A stretch of 64,000 nt of DNA from Microbacterium sp. 8M (GTDB lineage: Bacteria; Actinomycetota; Actinomycetes; Actinomycetales; Microbacteriaceae). Position 1 is the first letter of the stretch. Every line of letters starts with the position of its first letter. A model generated the notes under the pieces. The model worked only from the letters and a program-made list of their open reading frames with translations. It did no database searches and was not told the origin of the DNA. A program made the position numbers and the translations under genes. Where the stretch lies: positions 558,077-622,076 of the forward strand of contig NZ_LR733284.1 in assembly GCF_902506375.1 (NCBI RefSeq). The letters are read 5' to 3'. This document shows, in pieces, positions 36,322 to 44,290 of the stretch.

Positions 36322-36819
36322 ATGACGGATCGGACCCCCGCGGCGCCGTCACGGACCGGCTCGCGGCGGCGCCGGGTTCTGTGGCTGCTGCTCGGAGCGC
36401 CCGCGCTCGTGCTGACCATCGCCGGCGAGTGGGCGCCGTTCCTGCAGGTGCCTCTCGGGGAGGGGATGTCGGGGCCGATCTCCGCCTACGCCGCGGCCGT
36501 GGATCCAGCGATTCTCGAGGGCGAGGGTTCGCAGGGGCCGATCATCCGGGCAGGGTTCATCGGGCTCCTGATCGTGGTGGCGCTGCTCGTCCTCACGCTG
36601 CTGTTCGCCGTAGGCATGCGACGGATGCCCCGGACGGTGCGCGGGATCGGGCTGCTGCTCGGCGTGCTCGGGGTGCTCGGCGCACTCGCCGTGCTGGTGC
36701 TGATGGGGGTCGGCATGCGGAACGTGTCGGCGCATCCGGGATCGGGCGGGATCCTGCTGCTCGTCGGGGCGACCCTGGCGACGGTCGTGTTCGCCGGTGC
36801 CGGCCGCCCGCGCGCCTGA
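36322..36819 (+). CDS. Small integral membrane protein, unknown function
   Basis: A 165-residue protein with four predicted transmembrane helices (about 19-36, 74-96, 105-128 and 140-158) and an extracellular loop of about 40 residues after the first. The start has GGAGGC upstream. No family recognised. It lies between the DeoR gene and the MetE-like gene, with 85 and 71 bp gaps, so it may be monocistronic. Confidence 0.7.
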   Translation: MTDRTPAAPSRTGSRRRRVLWLLLGAPALVLTIAGEWAPFLQVPLGEGMSGPISAYAAAVDPAILEGEGSQGPIIRAGFIGLLIVVALLVLTLLFAVGMRRMPRTVRGIGLLLGVLGVLGALAVLVLMGVGMRNVSAHPGSGGILLLVGATLATVVFAGAGRPRA

Positions 36820-36890
36820 GCGCGGCCACGAGCAGCGTCGGTCGCATAAACCCGGGCACGGACGCTCGGGAACCGCCCTACGCTTTCAGC

Positions 36891-37943
36891 ATGACGAACC
36901 CCCGCGGAGCGCTGCTCGTCGGCAGCGTGAACTACGACGACGCCGAGACGACGATGCGCACCGCGGCGGAGATCCTCGGACCGCGCCTCAAGCGCATCCC
37001 CGACGGCGAAGTCGGGATCCGGTTCCACTGGATCATGTTCCAGCCGGACGTGCTCGGCCAGGCCGAGGGGATCGAGCGGGTCGGCGCGGAGCGGATCCCG
37101 TTCGGCGCGGGCCTGGACGCCCGGCCCCTGCGGATCGCCGAGGGCGTGGACGCGGCGACCATCGCGCTGCCTCCGCTCGGCTACGCCGCCGCGGCGCGGG
37201 AGTCGTACGAGATCTTCCGGCGGCTCCGCGACGAGGGCGTGATCGCCGAGGGCGTGCGCTTCCAGGTGTCGCTGCCCACGCCGCTCGCCGTGATCGCGTC
37301 GTTCTTCTCCGGCGACGACCGCGCGGCGATCGAGCCCGTGTACACGGCTGCGATGCTGCGCGAGCTCGACGAGATCCTCGCCGCGATCCCGCACGCCGAC
37401 CTCGCGATCCAATGGGACGTGGCGAGCGAGATCGGCATCATCGAGCGCGCCGCCGGGTACGGGAAGGTCATGGAGGCGTGGTGGCCGGGCGACCCGTTCG
37501 ACGGCCTCGTCTCCCGGCTCGTCGCGCTCATCGACGCGGTGCCTGCCGACGTCGAGGCCGGCGTGCACCTCTGCTACGGCGACGCCGCCGAGCGGCACTT
37601 CATCGAGCCGGCCGATGCGGGAACGCTCGTCCGCTACGCGAACGCCGTCATCGCCGCGGTGCACCGCCCGCTCACCTGGCTGCACCTGCCCGTGCCGATC
37701 GAACGCGACGACGACGCGTACTTCGCGCCGCTCGATGCGCTCGCGCTGGGGGAGGGCACCGAGCTGTACCTCGGTCTCGTGCACCGCGAGGACGGCCCCG
37801 CCGGCACCGCGCGCCGCATCGCCGCCGCCTCGGCGCACGTCGGGGAGTTCGGCGTCGCGACGGAGTGCGGCATCGGCCGCGCGCCCGCCGGATCCACGGA
37901 GGCCATCCTCCGCACGCACGCCGAGGTCGCCGCGGCCTGGTGA
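36891..37943 (+). CDS. MetE-like (cobalamin-independent methionine synthase C-terminal fold) protein
   Basis: A 350-residue single-domain protein with the UroD/MetE-like barrel. The zinc-site pattern of MetE is visible: H226 and C228 in GVHLCYGD (compare the H-x-C of MetE) and C326 in ATECGIGR. Other conserved pieces are RIPDGEVG near residue 35 and QVSLPTPLAV at 125-134. It lacks the N-terminal half of true MetE. Such proteins are thought to handle methyl transfer to small thiols or to act in degradation of methylated compounds; function is not known. 28 bp upstream of a PNPOx-like gene. Confidence 0.8.
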   Translation: MTNPRGALLVGSVNYDDAETTMRTAAEILGPRLKRIPDGEVGIRFHWIMFQPDVLGQAEGIERVGAERIPFGAGLDARPLRIAEGVDAATIALPPLGYAAAARESYEIFRRLRDEGVIAEGVRFQVSLPTPLAVIASFFSGDDRAAIEPVYTAAMLRELDEILAAIPHADLAIQWDVASEIGIIERAAGYGKVMEAWWPGDPFDGLVSRLVALIDAVPADVEAGVHLCYGDAAERHFIEPADAGTLVRYANAVIAAVHRPLTWLHLPVPIERDDDAYFAPLDALALGEGTELYLGLVHREDGPAGTARRIAAASAHVGEFGVATECGIGRAPAGSTEAILRTHAEVAAAW

Positions 37944-37971
37944 CGGGGCAAGGAACGAAGGGACGAGGGAC

Positions 37972-38403
37972 ATGAACGAGGATCCGATCGGCCGGCCGCT
38001 CTCCGCGGAGGTCGAGGGACTGCGGCTCCAGGAGTGCTGGGCGGCGCTCTCCTCCCAGACCGTGGGGCGTCTGGCGGTGCTGGGCAAGGACGGAGCGCCG
38101 GACATCTTCCCGATCAACTACCTGGTGCACGACGAGCGGATCTATCTGCGCTCGGCTCCTGGGGCGAAGCTCGTCGACATGGCGCGCGATGCCCGGGTGG
38201 CCTTCGAGGTGGATGCGATCGCGGACGGCATCGCGTGGAGCGTCGTCATCCGCGGCACGGCCGTGCGGCTCGACACCGACGACGAGATCGTCGCCTCGGG
38301 CGTGCATGACCTCGTCAGCGCCAACCCCACGGCGAAGTACAACTACATCCGGATCGATCCGCGCGAGGTCATGGGGCGGCGCTTCCGCGTGCGGGCCGAC
38401 TGA
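37972..38403 (+). CDS. Pyridoxamine 5'-phosphate oxidase family (flavin-binding) protein
   Basis: A 143-residue split-barrel protein: LSAEVEGLRLQECWAAL, QTVGRLAVLGKDGAPDIFPINY, RIYLRSAPGAKLV, DARVAFEVDAI, WSVVIRGTAVRL and NYIRIDPREVMGRRF. This is the common actinobacterial type that binds F420, FMN or haem rather than acting in vitamin B6 synthesis. Start ATG at 37972 with GACGAGGG upstream. 28 bp after the MetE-like gene, so possibly co-transcribed. Confidence 0.87.
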   Translation: MNEDPIGRPLSAEVEGLRLQECWAALSSQTVGRLAVLGKDGAPDIFPINYLVHDERIYLRSAPGAKLVDMARDARVAFEVDAIADGIAWSVVIRGTAVRLDTDDEIVASGVHDLVSANPTAKYNYIRIDPREVMGRRFRVRAD

Positions 38404-38470
38404 TCCACGACGCGCCCGACCGGATCCGCTCGATTCGCGATCGATCCCGGCGTCGCGTAAGCTTGTCCGC

Positions 38471-38561
38471 GGTGACGTGTCCGAGCGGCCGAAGGTGCAA
38501 CTCTCGAAAAGTTGTGTAGGGTAACCCCCTACCGTGGGTTCAAATCCCACCGTCACCGCCA
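38471..38561 (+). tRNA. tRNA-Ser (anticodon CGA)
   Basis: The acceptor stem GGTGACG pairs with CGTCACC; the anticodon arm is CAACT-CTCGAAA-AGTTG with anticodon CGA, reading UCG. A long variable arm (GTAGGGTAACCCCCTAC), typical of serine tRNA, precedes the T arm GTGGGTTCAAATCCCAC. The discriminator is G and CCA is encoded. It is isolated from other tRNA genes. Confidence 0.97.
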
Positions 38562-38565
38562 GAGG

Positions 38566-38590
38566 AACCCCCGAGCGATCGGGGGTTTCT
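38566..38590 (+). terminator. Terminator of the tRNA-Ser gene
   Basis: AACCCCCGA (38566-38574) pairs with TCGGGGGTT (38579-38587), followed by TCTTCG. It is five bases after the tRNA and one of the few hairpins here with a short T-tract. Confidence 0.88.
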
Positions 38591-38645
38591 TCGTATCTGC
38601 GCGAGTCGGGGCGACCGGACCGCGCCGCAGGCGGGAAAGAGCGGA

Positions 38646-39491
38646 GTGCACGTGGACGCGAAGGGCTCCGCGCGCGCCGTGAGATCGCCTGGGCGCACAC
38701 TGCTCGTCGGCTGCGGGAAGCTCGGGATCCGGCTCGGCGAAGGGCTACTCGCCGACGGTCACGACGTCCTCGCGATCCGGCGCTCACCGGACGCGCTGCC
38801 CGCCGGCTTCGTGCCGATCGCCGCGGATCTGCGGCTCGCCCCGCCGCGGGCCCTGCCCGACTGCGACTCCGTCGTCATCACCCTGCCCCCGGGTGCGGAC
38901 GGCGCCGAAGACCTCTATGCGACGGCGCTCACCCACCTCGCCGAAGCGCTGCCCTCGCCGCCCTCGCGCGTGGTGTTCGTCTCATCGACCAGGGTGTTCG
39001 AGGGGCGACCGGGGCCTCGGCCGCTGACCGAATCGGACGCGCCCGCTCCGGTCGGCCCCCGCGCGCGAGCGCTGCTGCACGGCGAAGAGCTCGCGGCGCA
39101 GCTGCTGAGCGCGCACATCGTCCGCCCGGCCGGCATCTACGGCCTGGGCCGGGACTCGGTGATCCGCCGGGTTCGCAGCGGCGCGCCCGTCGACTACTCC
39201 CGCCGCACGAACCGCATCCACGAACACGACCTCGTCCGGCTCCTCGACGCGATGCTCCGCGCCGAGGATCCGCCGGCGCTCGTCCACGCGGTCGACCGCG
39301 CACCGGTGCCGATGGGCGAGGTCGTGGCGTTCGTCGCCGACCGGCTCGGCGTCGAGAAGCCGCCGCGCGTCGAGCCGGAGAGCCACGGCGGCATCGTGCT
39401 CGACGGTGCACTGATGTCCGCGGTCGTCGGCGCGCTCGGCTACCCGTCGTTCCGGGAGGGCTACGCCGAACTGCTGGTGAACGGGGCGTAG
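38646..39491 (+). CDS. NAD(P)-binding epimerase-like protein
   Basis: A 281-residue Rossmann protein of the NAD-dependent epimerase-like group (YeeZ-like). The dinucleotide loop LLVGCGKLGIRLGEGL is at about residues 19-34; RVVFVSSTRVFEG is the strand with the conserved serine; a late IVRPAGIYGLGRD and the NRIHEHDLVRLL segment are typical. The active-site Tyr of classical SDRs is not obvious. Two possible GTG starts (38646, 38652); the second is nearer to a GGAG. Function unknown. Confidence 0.82.
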   Translation: MHVDAKGSARAVRSPGRTLLVGCGKLGIRLGEGLLADGHDVLAIRRSPDALPAGFVPIAADLRLAPPRALPDCDSVVITLPPGADGAEDLYATALTHLAEALPSPPSRVVFVSSTRVFEGRPGPRPLTESDAPAPVGPRARALLHGEELAAQLLSAHIVRPAGIYGLGRDSVIRRVRSGAPVDYSRRTNRIHEHDLVRLLDAMLRAEDPPALVHAVDRAPVPMGEVVAFVADRLGVEKPPRVEPESHGGIVLDGALMSAVVGALGYPSFREGYAELLVNGA

Positions 39492-39641
39492 CTGCGATAT
39501 CTCGGTGCGATCACAATCGGGAAGGATCCCCTCTGCGCGGCGGAATCTATGGATCTGCTCGGAATAGGGTGGAAGAGCAATCACGGCTGTCGCGCCCTCC
39601 CGGACCGGCAGCCTTTTCCATGGAGAGACCGGAGAGCTCAG

Positions 39642-40142
39642 ATGAACAAGGCAACCCTGACCCGGATCGGCGGCGTGGCCGCAGCGATCGTCCTGACCGC
39701 GACGATGACCGCCTGCTCCGGCGGGCAGAGCGTCGCCGACGCGTGCAAGGTCGCGAACACGGAGATGAACAAGGCCACCTCGAGCATCTCGAGCGACGTC
39801 AATTCGGCGATGCAGAAGGCGACCGCGGGGGAGAAGGTCGACTTCGCCGGGCTGTTCGCCCCGGTCCTCGAAGGCCTCGACGCCGCGGACAAGAAGATCA
39901 CGAACGAGTCCGTCAAGAAGCCCCTCGAGGCGTTCTCCGCCGAGTACAAGAACTTCGTCACGGTCTTCGACGGCTTCGAGATGCCCGACCTGAAGAACCT
40001 CGACGCGACCGACCCGGCCACGATGGACAAGCTGACCGAGGCGCAGAACAAGATGAAGGACGTCTCGACGAAGGTCCAGGACGCCAGCACGAAGCTGATG
40101 GACCAGGCCAAGAAGCTGCAGGACGTCTGCGCCAAGGGCTGA
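39642..40142 (+). CDS. Small helical lipoprotein
   Basis: A 166-residue predicted lipoprotein. The signal peptide has hydrophobic residues GVAAAIVLTATM and the lipobox MTAC with C25. The mature part is almost all helical with many Ser, Lys and Asp residues (MNKATSSISSDVNSAMQKAT, KMKDVSTKVQDASTKLMDQA), suggesting a coiled-coil bundle facing the cell wall. The start ATG at 39642 has GGAGAG upstream. No family assigned. A terminator follows. Confidence 0.82.
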   Translation: MNKATLTRIGGVAAAIVLTATMTACSGGQSVADACKVANTEMNKATSSISSDVNSAMQKATAGEKVDFAGLFAPVLEGLDAADKKITNESVKKPLEAFSAEYKNFVTVFDGFEMPDLKNLDATDPATMDKLTEAQNKMKDVSTKVQDASTKLMDQAKKLQDVCAKG

Positions 40143-40168
40143 GCCCCGCCGCACGCCGAAGCTCCGCA

Positions 40169-40202
40169 GGGGCACCGCACCGGATTCCCGGAGCGGTGCC
40201 CC
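40169..40202 (+). terminator. Lipoprotein gene terminator
   Basis: GGGGCACCGC (40169-40178) pairs with GCGGTGCCCC (40193-40202), followed by TTGCTCG, 27 bp after the stop. Confidence 0.75.
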
Positions 40203-40363
40203 TTGCTCGTCCCGGGCAGAGCCAGACGCCGCGACGCCGGGACGATAGCGATGTGGCGGTGCGGTATCAAGCCCCTGCGGCCGGGACCTTCCCGGCGTCA
40301 CACTGGCGGCACGCGAGGACGCGGCCGCACGGGCCGCAGATCGCTGAGGAGGAGGCTCGGGAC

Positions 40364-40699
40364 ATGGCATCGACACCGGAGACACCGACGGGGAACAGCG
40401 CGGACGCGGTGCGGCCGCTGCGCGACCGCGACGCCACGGCCGAGGCGGATCCCCGCGACGATCCCGCTGAGGCGGAGTGGGAGCGGACGAACGCGCAGGA
40501 CGCCGGCGTCGGGGACGACGACCTGGATCCGGCGACGGCGACCGGAGCGGACCCCGATGAGATCCCTGCGCCGGATGACGATGTGCCGGCGGAGGATCAG
40601 CCGAGGAGCGGGCTGCAGCCCGAGAGCCAGGGCGACGACCCGCTCATCGCCGAGCTCGGCGAGGACGGCGACGGCGACCTCGCGCCCGAGGACCAATGA
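40364..40699 (+). CDS. Highly acidic low-complexity protein
   Basis: A 111-residue protein with very many Asp and Glu residues and few hydrophobic ones (DDDLDPATATGADPDEIPAP, LIAELGEDGDGDLAPEDQ), so probably disordered. It starts at an ATG after GAGGAGGAGG. Its stop overlaps the next gene (ATGA at 40696-40699), showing the pair is translated together. Codon use is typical. No function recognised. Confidence 0.65.
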   Translation: MASTPETPTGNSADAVRPLRDRDATAEADPRDDPAEAEWERTNAQDAGVGDDDLDPATATGADPDEIPAPDDDVPAEDQPRSGLQPESQGDDPLIAELGEDGDGDLAPEDQ

Positions 40700-41001
40700 T
40701 GGCGGGGCGGCGGGTGGTGACCCGGTCCAAGAACGGCCAGTGGGTCAACGAGGTCGAGGGCGCCCCCGAGCTCTCGACGAGCTACAGCAGTCGCGATGAG
40801 GCCGTTGAGGAGGGGCGCGCGCTGGCCGCCGACCGCGGTCTCGAGCACGTGCTCCTCGACAGCGAGCCGACCGGCACCATCGTCGACGGCGGCGCCCCCG
40901 ACGAGGACGTGGCGGTCGTCGATGACGCCGTCCCGACCGAGGAACCGCTCGAGCAGACGCGCGACGCGCCGGACGGGAACGGCTCCCCGCGGCAGGACTG
41001 A
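40696..41001 (+). CDS. DUF2188 domain-containing protein
   Basis: A 101-residue protein. The first 55 residues match the DUF2188 pattern: RRVVTRSKNGQWVNEVEGAP, SYSSRDEAVEEGRALAADRG, EHVLLDSE. The C-terminal 45 residues are acidic and low-complexity like the protein upstream. The start ATG overlaps the stop of the acidic gene; a second ATG one codon later is equally possible. Function unknown. A perfect terminator follows. Confidence 0.78.
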   Translation: MMAGRRVVTRSKNGQWVNEVEGAPELSTSYSSRDEAVEEGRALAADRGLEHVLLDSEPTGTIVDGGAPDEDVAVVDDAVPTEEPLEQTRDAPDGNGSPRQD

Positions 41002-41024
41002 AGCCTCGCCCATCGAGGTGCGAT

Positions 41025-41061
41025 GAGAACGCCATCCGGACACGATCCGGATGGCGTTCTC
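41025..41061 (+). terminator. Perfect 16-bp terminator hairpin
   Basis: GAGAACGCCATCCGGA (41025-41040) pairs exactly with TCCGGATGGCGTTCTC (41046-41061) around a CACGA loop, 23 bp after the DUF2188 stop. Confidence 0.9.
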
Positions 41062-41227
41062 GCGTCACGGCTCCTGTGCCGTACGCGACAGAACTTTCAC
41101 TTTCTCAGGCGATTCTGTTCCCCTGCATAGGGGTTTCACGGTAATCCTGAGTCTTGTGCGCCTGACCGGTGCATGACATCCGCACTGTCGCGGGAAACCC
41201 CCGCGGTGATGCCTGGAGGGAGAATCA

Positions 41228-44068
41228 ATGTCAGAGAAGAGCGCCCGCGCACGACGACGTGTCGCAGCGACGACATCGGCGTTCGTGCTTGCTGCGGCGG
41301 GGGTGGCGACTTTCGGGGCCGTCCCGGCTGTCGCCGCGTCGTCGAGCACGCCATCGAGCCCTGCGACGAGCACGGCCGCGAGTTCCGAAGCCCGCGGCTC
41401 CGGTCACTCCGACCAGTACATCAATTACGTCGCGCCCGACGTGGAGGGCATCAACGACGCCAGCGACGACGAGGCCGTCGCGGATGCGAACGGCAACGTC
41501 CGCAGCGCGGTCAGCGGCGCAGCCTTCGAGCGCGCCAAGCAGAACGACGAGAAGCACGCCCAGGGCAACCCGGTCGCGGCGCGGCAGCTCGCGAAGACCG
41601 AGGCGAAGGCGGTGAAGACGGGCAAGAGCCCGAAGAACCTCAAGCAGTCCAAGAGCACGCAGCAGGCGAAGCTGCTGACCATCCTGGTCGAGTTCAACGG
41701 CACCGAGGACTTCTCGGATCTGCAGGTGCCGACCTCGTTCGGCGCCACGGACTGCAAGCCCGGCGACGTGCAGGGCCCGACTCTCCACAACAACATCCCG
41801 GATCCTGCGACGGCCGCCCACAAGGACAACAACACGATGTGGGTGCCGGACTTCTCGAGCGACTTCTACAACAAGATGCTCTTCTCGAAGGAGGGCGTCA
41901 CGCAGCGCGTGCGCACCGATCTCACGGGTGTCGACGGCAAGCCAGGGTTCGACATCTCCGGCAACACCATGAAGAACATGTACGAGGAGATGTCGCGCGG
42001 CGCGTACACCGTCACCGGCGAGGCGACGGCGTGGGTGCAGGTGCCGCACTCCGAGGCGTACTACGGCGCGACCGTCTGCCACCTCAACCCCGAGACGGGC
42101 GAGTACGAGGCCGGCCCGATGCAGGACATGCAGGGCCACCCGGACAACCCGCTCGGCCCCGGCCAGCTGCCGATCGACGCCGTCGCGGCGCTCGCCCAGG
42201 CCGACCCGTCCTTCCCGTGGGCCGACTACGACATCGAGGACCAGGGCGACCAGGACGGCGACGGCGACGTCAACGAGCCCGACGGCATCATCGACCACGT
42301 GGTGCTGGTGCACGCCGGTGCAGACAAGTCCGGCGGCGGCGGCAAGGAGGGCACCTACGCGATCTGGGCGCACTCGTCCGATGTCGCGGGCGGCGCGCCG
42401 ATCCCCGGCACCGACCTGAAGCTGCAGAACTACATCGTCCAGCCGGAGAACTCCGGCGTCGGCGTGTTCGCGCACGAGTACGGCCACGACCTCGGCCTGC
42501 CCGACCTGTACGACACCTCGAACGTCGGCAACTCCGACGTCGACTTCTGGGATCTGATGAGCTCCGGCTCGCACTCCGGCCCGATCTTCCAGTCCCAGCC
42601 CACGCACATGGGCATCTGGGACAAGTGGGTGCTCGGCTGGGTCGACCCGAAGGTCGTGAACCCCGGCGACGACACCCAGACCATCAAGGTCGGTCAGACC
42701 TCGCGTCCCGCGAAGGGGACGCAGGACGGCATCAAGGTCAACCTGCCGGACAAGGTGATCACGCTCGCCGAGCCGCACAGCGGATCCGAGATGTGGTACT
42801 CCAGCGCGGATCAGAGCTGGGCGGACACCACGCTGACCCGCACGATCGACAGTGTGCCGGCCGGCGCGACCTTCTCGATGTGGAACAACTACGTCATCGA
42901 GGAGGACTGGGACTACGGCTTCGTCGAGGTCTCGACCGACGGCGGATCCACCTGGACCGAGCAGAAGGTCTACGACGAGTCGGGCGCCCTGGTCTCCACG
43001 GATGACGGCTACAGCGACCCGAACGGACGCATGGCCGACTTCGGCGGCAAGAAGTACGGGCTGACCGGATCCTCGGGCGGCTGGCGTCACGACCACGTCG
43101 ACCTGTCGGCGTACCAGGGTCAGAGCATCCAGATCCGCCTGCGCCAGGCGACCGACGCCGCCTTCGAGGAGCGCGGCTGGTTCTCCGACGACTTCGCCCT
43201 GGCCGACGGCTCCGGCGCGGTCGTGTGGAGCGACGACGTGGAAGGCGGCGACAACGGCTGGACGGCGCAGGACGGCACCTGGACCGACACCAGCGGAGCC
43301 GGCTGGATCCGCGACAGCGGCACCCAGGTCAAGGCGCAGTACTACCTGGTCGAGTGGCGAAACTTCGACGGCTTCGACAACGGCCTCAAGTACGCCTACA
43401 ACAGCGTGTACAGCGACGACGGCTGGAAGGTCGAGAAGCAGGCCTACAACGCCCCGGGCGCGCTGATCTGGTACCGCGACACCACGTACGGCAGCTCGAA
43501 CCAGGTCACGGCCAACCTGACCAGCCTGCCCAGTTACGGCGCCAAGGGCGGACTGCTCCTCGTGGACAGCCACTTCGACCCGCTGCGCCGCACCGGTGAC
43601 GCGGCGGCGCACGACGGCACCACGCTGCACAACCTGCCGAGCCGCGCGCAGACGTCCAACGCCGCGTTCGGCCTGACGCCGACGTACCCGTTCCGGGAGT
43701 GCATCGCCGATGCCTCCTTCACCGAGTACTGCACGGACGTCGCCGCCCAGGCGCCGGTGAGCTCGTTCACCGACGACAAGGGCTGGGTGGCCGGGCTCGA
43801 GCTGCGCGACGGTCAGCTGTTCAACCGCCTGCGCGACGCCTCCACCGTCGTGCCCTCGGTCGGCAACGCGCCGTACACGACGCGCGTCGTGAACCCCGAC
43901 GGCACCCCGGCGACCGACGTGTACGGGCTGGACCTCGGGTTCACCACCCTCGGCACCGGCAACCCCGCCGACGCCGGCGTCGGCTTCGGCACGGTCATCA
44001 CCGTGAAGAAGTCGCTGCAGAACAACACGGCGGCCCTCATCGAGGTGACCGCGCCCCGCAAGGGCTGA
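41228..44068 (+). CDS. Secreted M6 family metalloprotease (immune inhibitor A-like)
   Basis: A 946-residue secreted protein. A signal peptide (RRRVAATTSAFVLAAAGVAT, cleavage near AVA-AS about residue 36) precedes a propeptide and the M6 peptidase domain with zinc motif HEYGH at 416-420 in HEYGHDLGLPDLYD. A MAM-like or jelly-roll segment follows (DVEGGDNGWTAQDGTWTD) and a C-terminal beta-sandwich domain. Family members degrade host or competitor proteins, or feed on extracellular protein. Monocistronic, with a 166-bp leader and a terminator after it. Confidence 0.93.
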   Translation: MSEKSARARRRVAATTSAFVLAAAGVATFGAVPAVAASSSTPSSPATSTAASSEARGSGHSDQYINYVAPDVEGINDASDDEAVADANGNVRSAVSGAAFERAKQNDEKHAQGNPVAARQLAKTEAKAVKTGKSPKNLKQSKSTQQAKLLTILVEFNGTEDFSDLQVPTSFGATDCKPGDVQGPTLHNNIPDPATAAHKDNNTMWVPDFSSDFYNKMLFSKEGVTQRVRTDLTGVDGKPGFDISGNTMKNMYEEMSRGAYTVTGEATAWVQVPHSEAYYGATVCHLNPETGEYEAGPMQDMQGHPDNPLGPGQLPIDAVAALAQADPSFPWADYDIEDQGDQDGDGDVNEPDGIIDHVVLVHAGADKSGGGGKEGTYAIWAHSSDVAGGAPIPGTDLKLQNYIVQPENSGVGVFAHEYGHDLGLPDLYDTSNVGNSDVDFWDLMSSGSHSGPIFQSQPTHMGIWDKWVLGWVDPKVVNPGDDTQTIKVGQTSRPAKGTQDGIKVNLPDKVITLAEPHSGSEMWYSSADQSWADTTLTRTIDSVPAGATFSMWNNYVIEEDWDYGFVEVSTDGGSTWTEQKVYDESGALVSTDDGYSDPNGRMADFGGKKYGLTGSSGGWRHDHVDLSAYQGQSIQIRLRQATDAAFEERGWFSDDFALADGSGAVVWSDDVEGGDNGWTAQDGTWTDTSGAGWIRDSGTQVKAQYYLVEWRNFDGFDNGLKYAYNSVYSDDGWKVEKQAYNAPGALIWYRDTTYGSSNQVTANLTSLPSYGAKGGLLLVDSHFDPLRRTGDAAAHDGTTLHNLPSRAQTSNAAFGLTPTYPFRECIADASFTEYCTDVAAQAPVSSFTDDKGWVAGLELRDGQLFNRLRDASTVVPSVGNAPYTTRVVNPDGTPATDVYGLDLGFTTLGTGNPADAGVGFGTVITVKKSLQNNTAALIEVTAPRKG

Positions 44069-44079
44069 TCGGGAACCGG

Positions 44080-44116
44080 AGCGCCGGCCTTCCGACTCTG
44101 GTCGGAGGCCGGCGCT
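44080..44116 (+). terminator. M6 protease terminator
   Basis: AGCGCCGGCCTTCCGAC (44080-44096) pairs with GTCGGAGGCCGGCGCT (44101-44116) with one bulge around TCTG, 11 bp after the stop. Confidence 0.85.
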
Positions 44117-44129
44117 TCGGCGTTCCGCG

Positions 44130-44208
44130 CCCGGCCGTGCGCGTCAGGCCCGGCCATGCGTGTCAGGCCCGACCGCGCGCGTCAGGCCCGACCGTGCGCG
44201 TCAGGATC
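44130..44208. repeat. Tandem GCGCGTCAGGCCCGACC repeats
   Basis: Four consecutive copies of a 17-18 bp unit (CCGTGCGCGTCAGGCCCGG, CCATGCGTGTCAGGCCCGA, CCGCGCGCGTCAGGCCCGA, CCGTGCGCGTCAGGATCG) lie between the protease terminator and kup. Confidence 0.88.
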
Positions 44209-44290
44209 GCGTGAGGAGATGCGCAGCGCACCGCGTGAGGATTCCGTGAGGAGCGCCTGTCCGCGCGGATCCGGGCCCTAGGCTTCGTCT

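Noticed and set aside
41062..41227. Riboswitch in the M6 protease leader (CCCCTGCATAGGGG hairpin)
   Set aside because: A single short hairpin without any known riboswitch consensus; it is more likely part of the promoter region.
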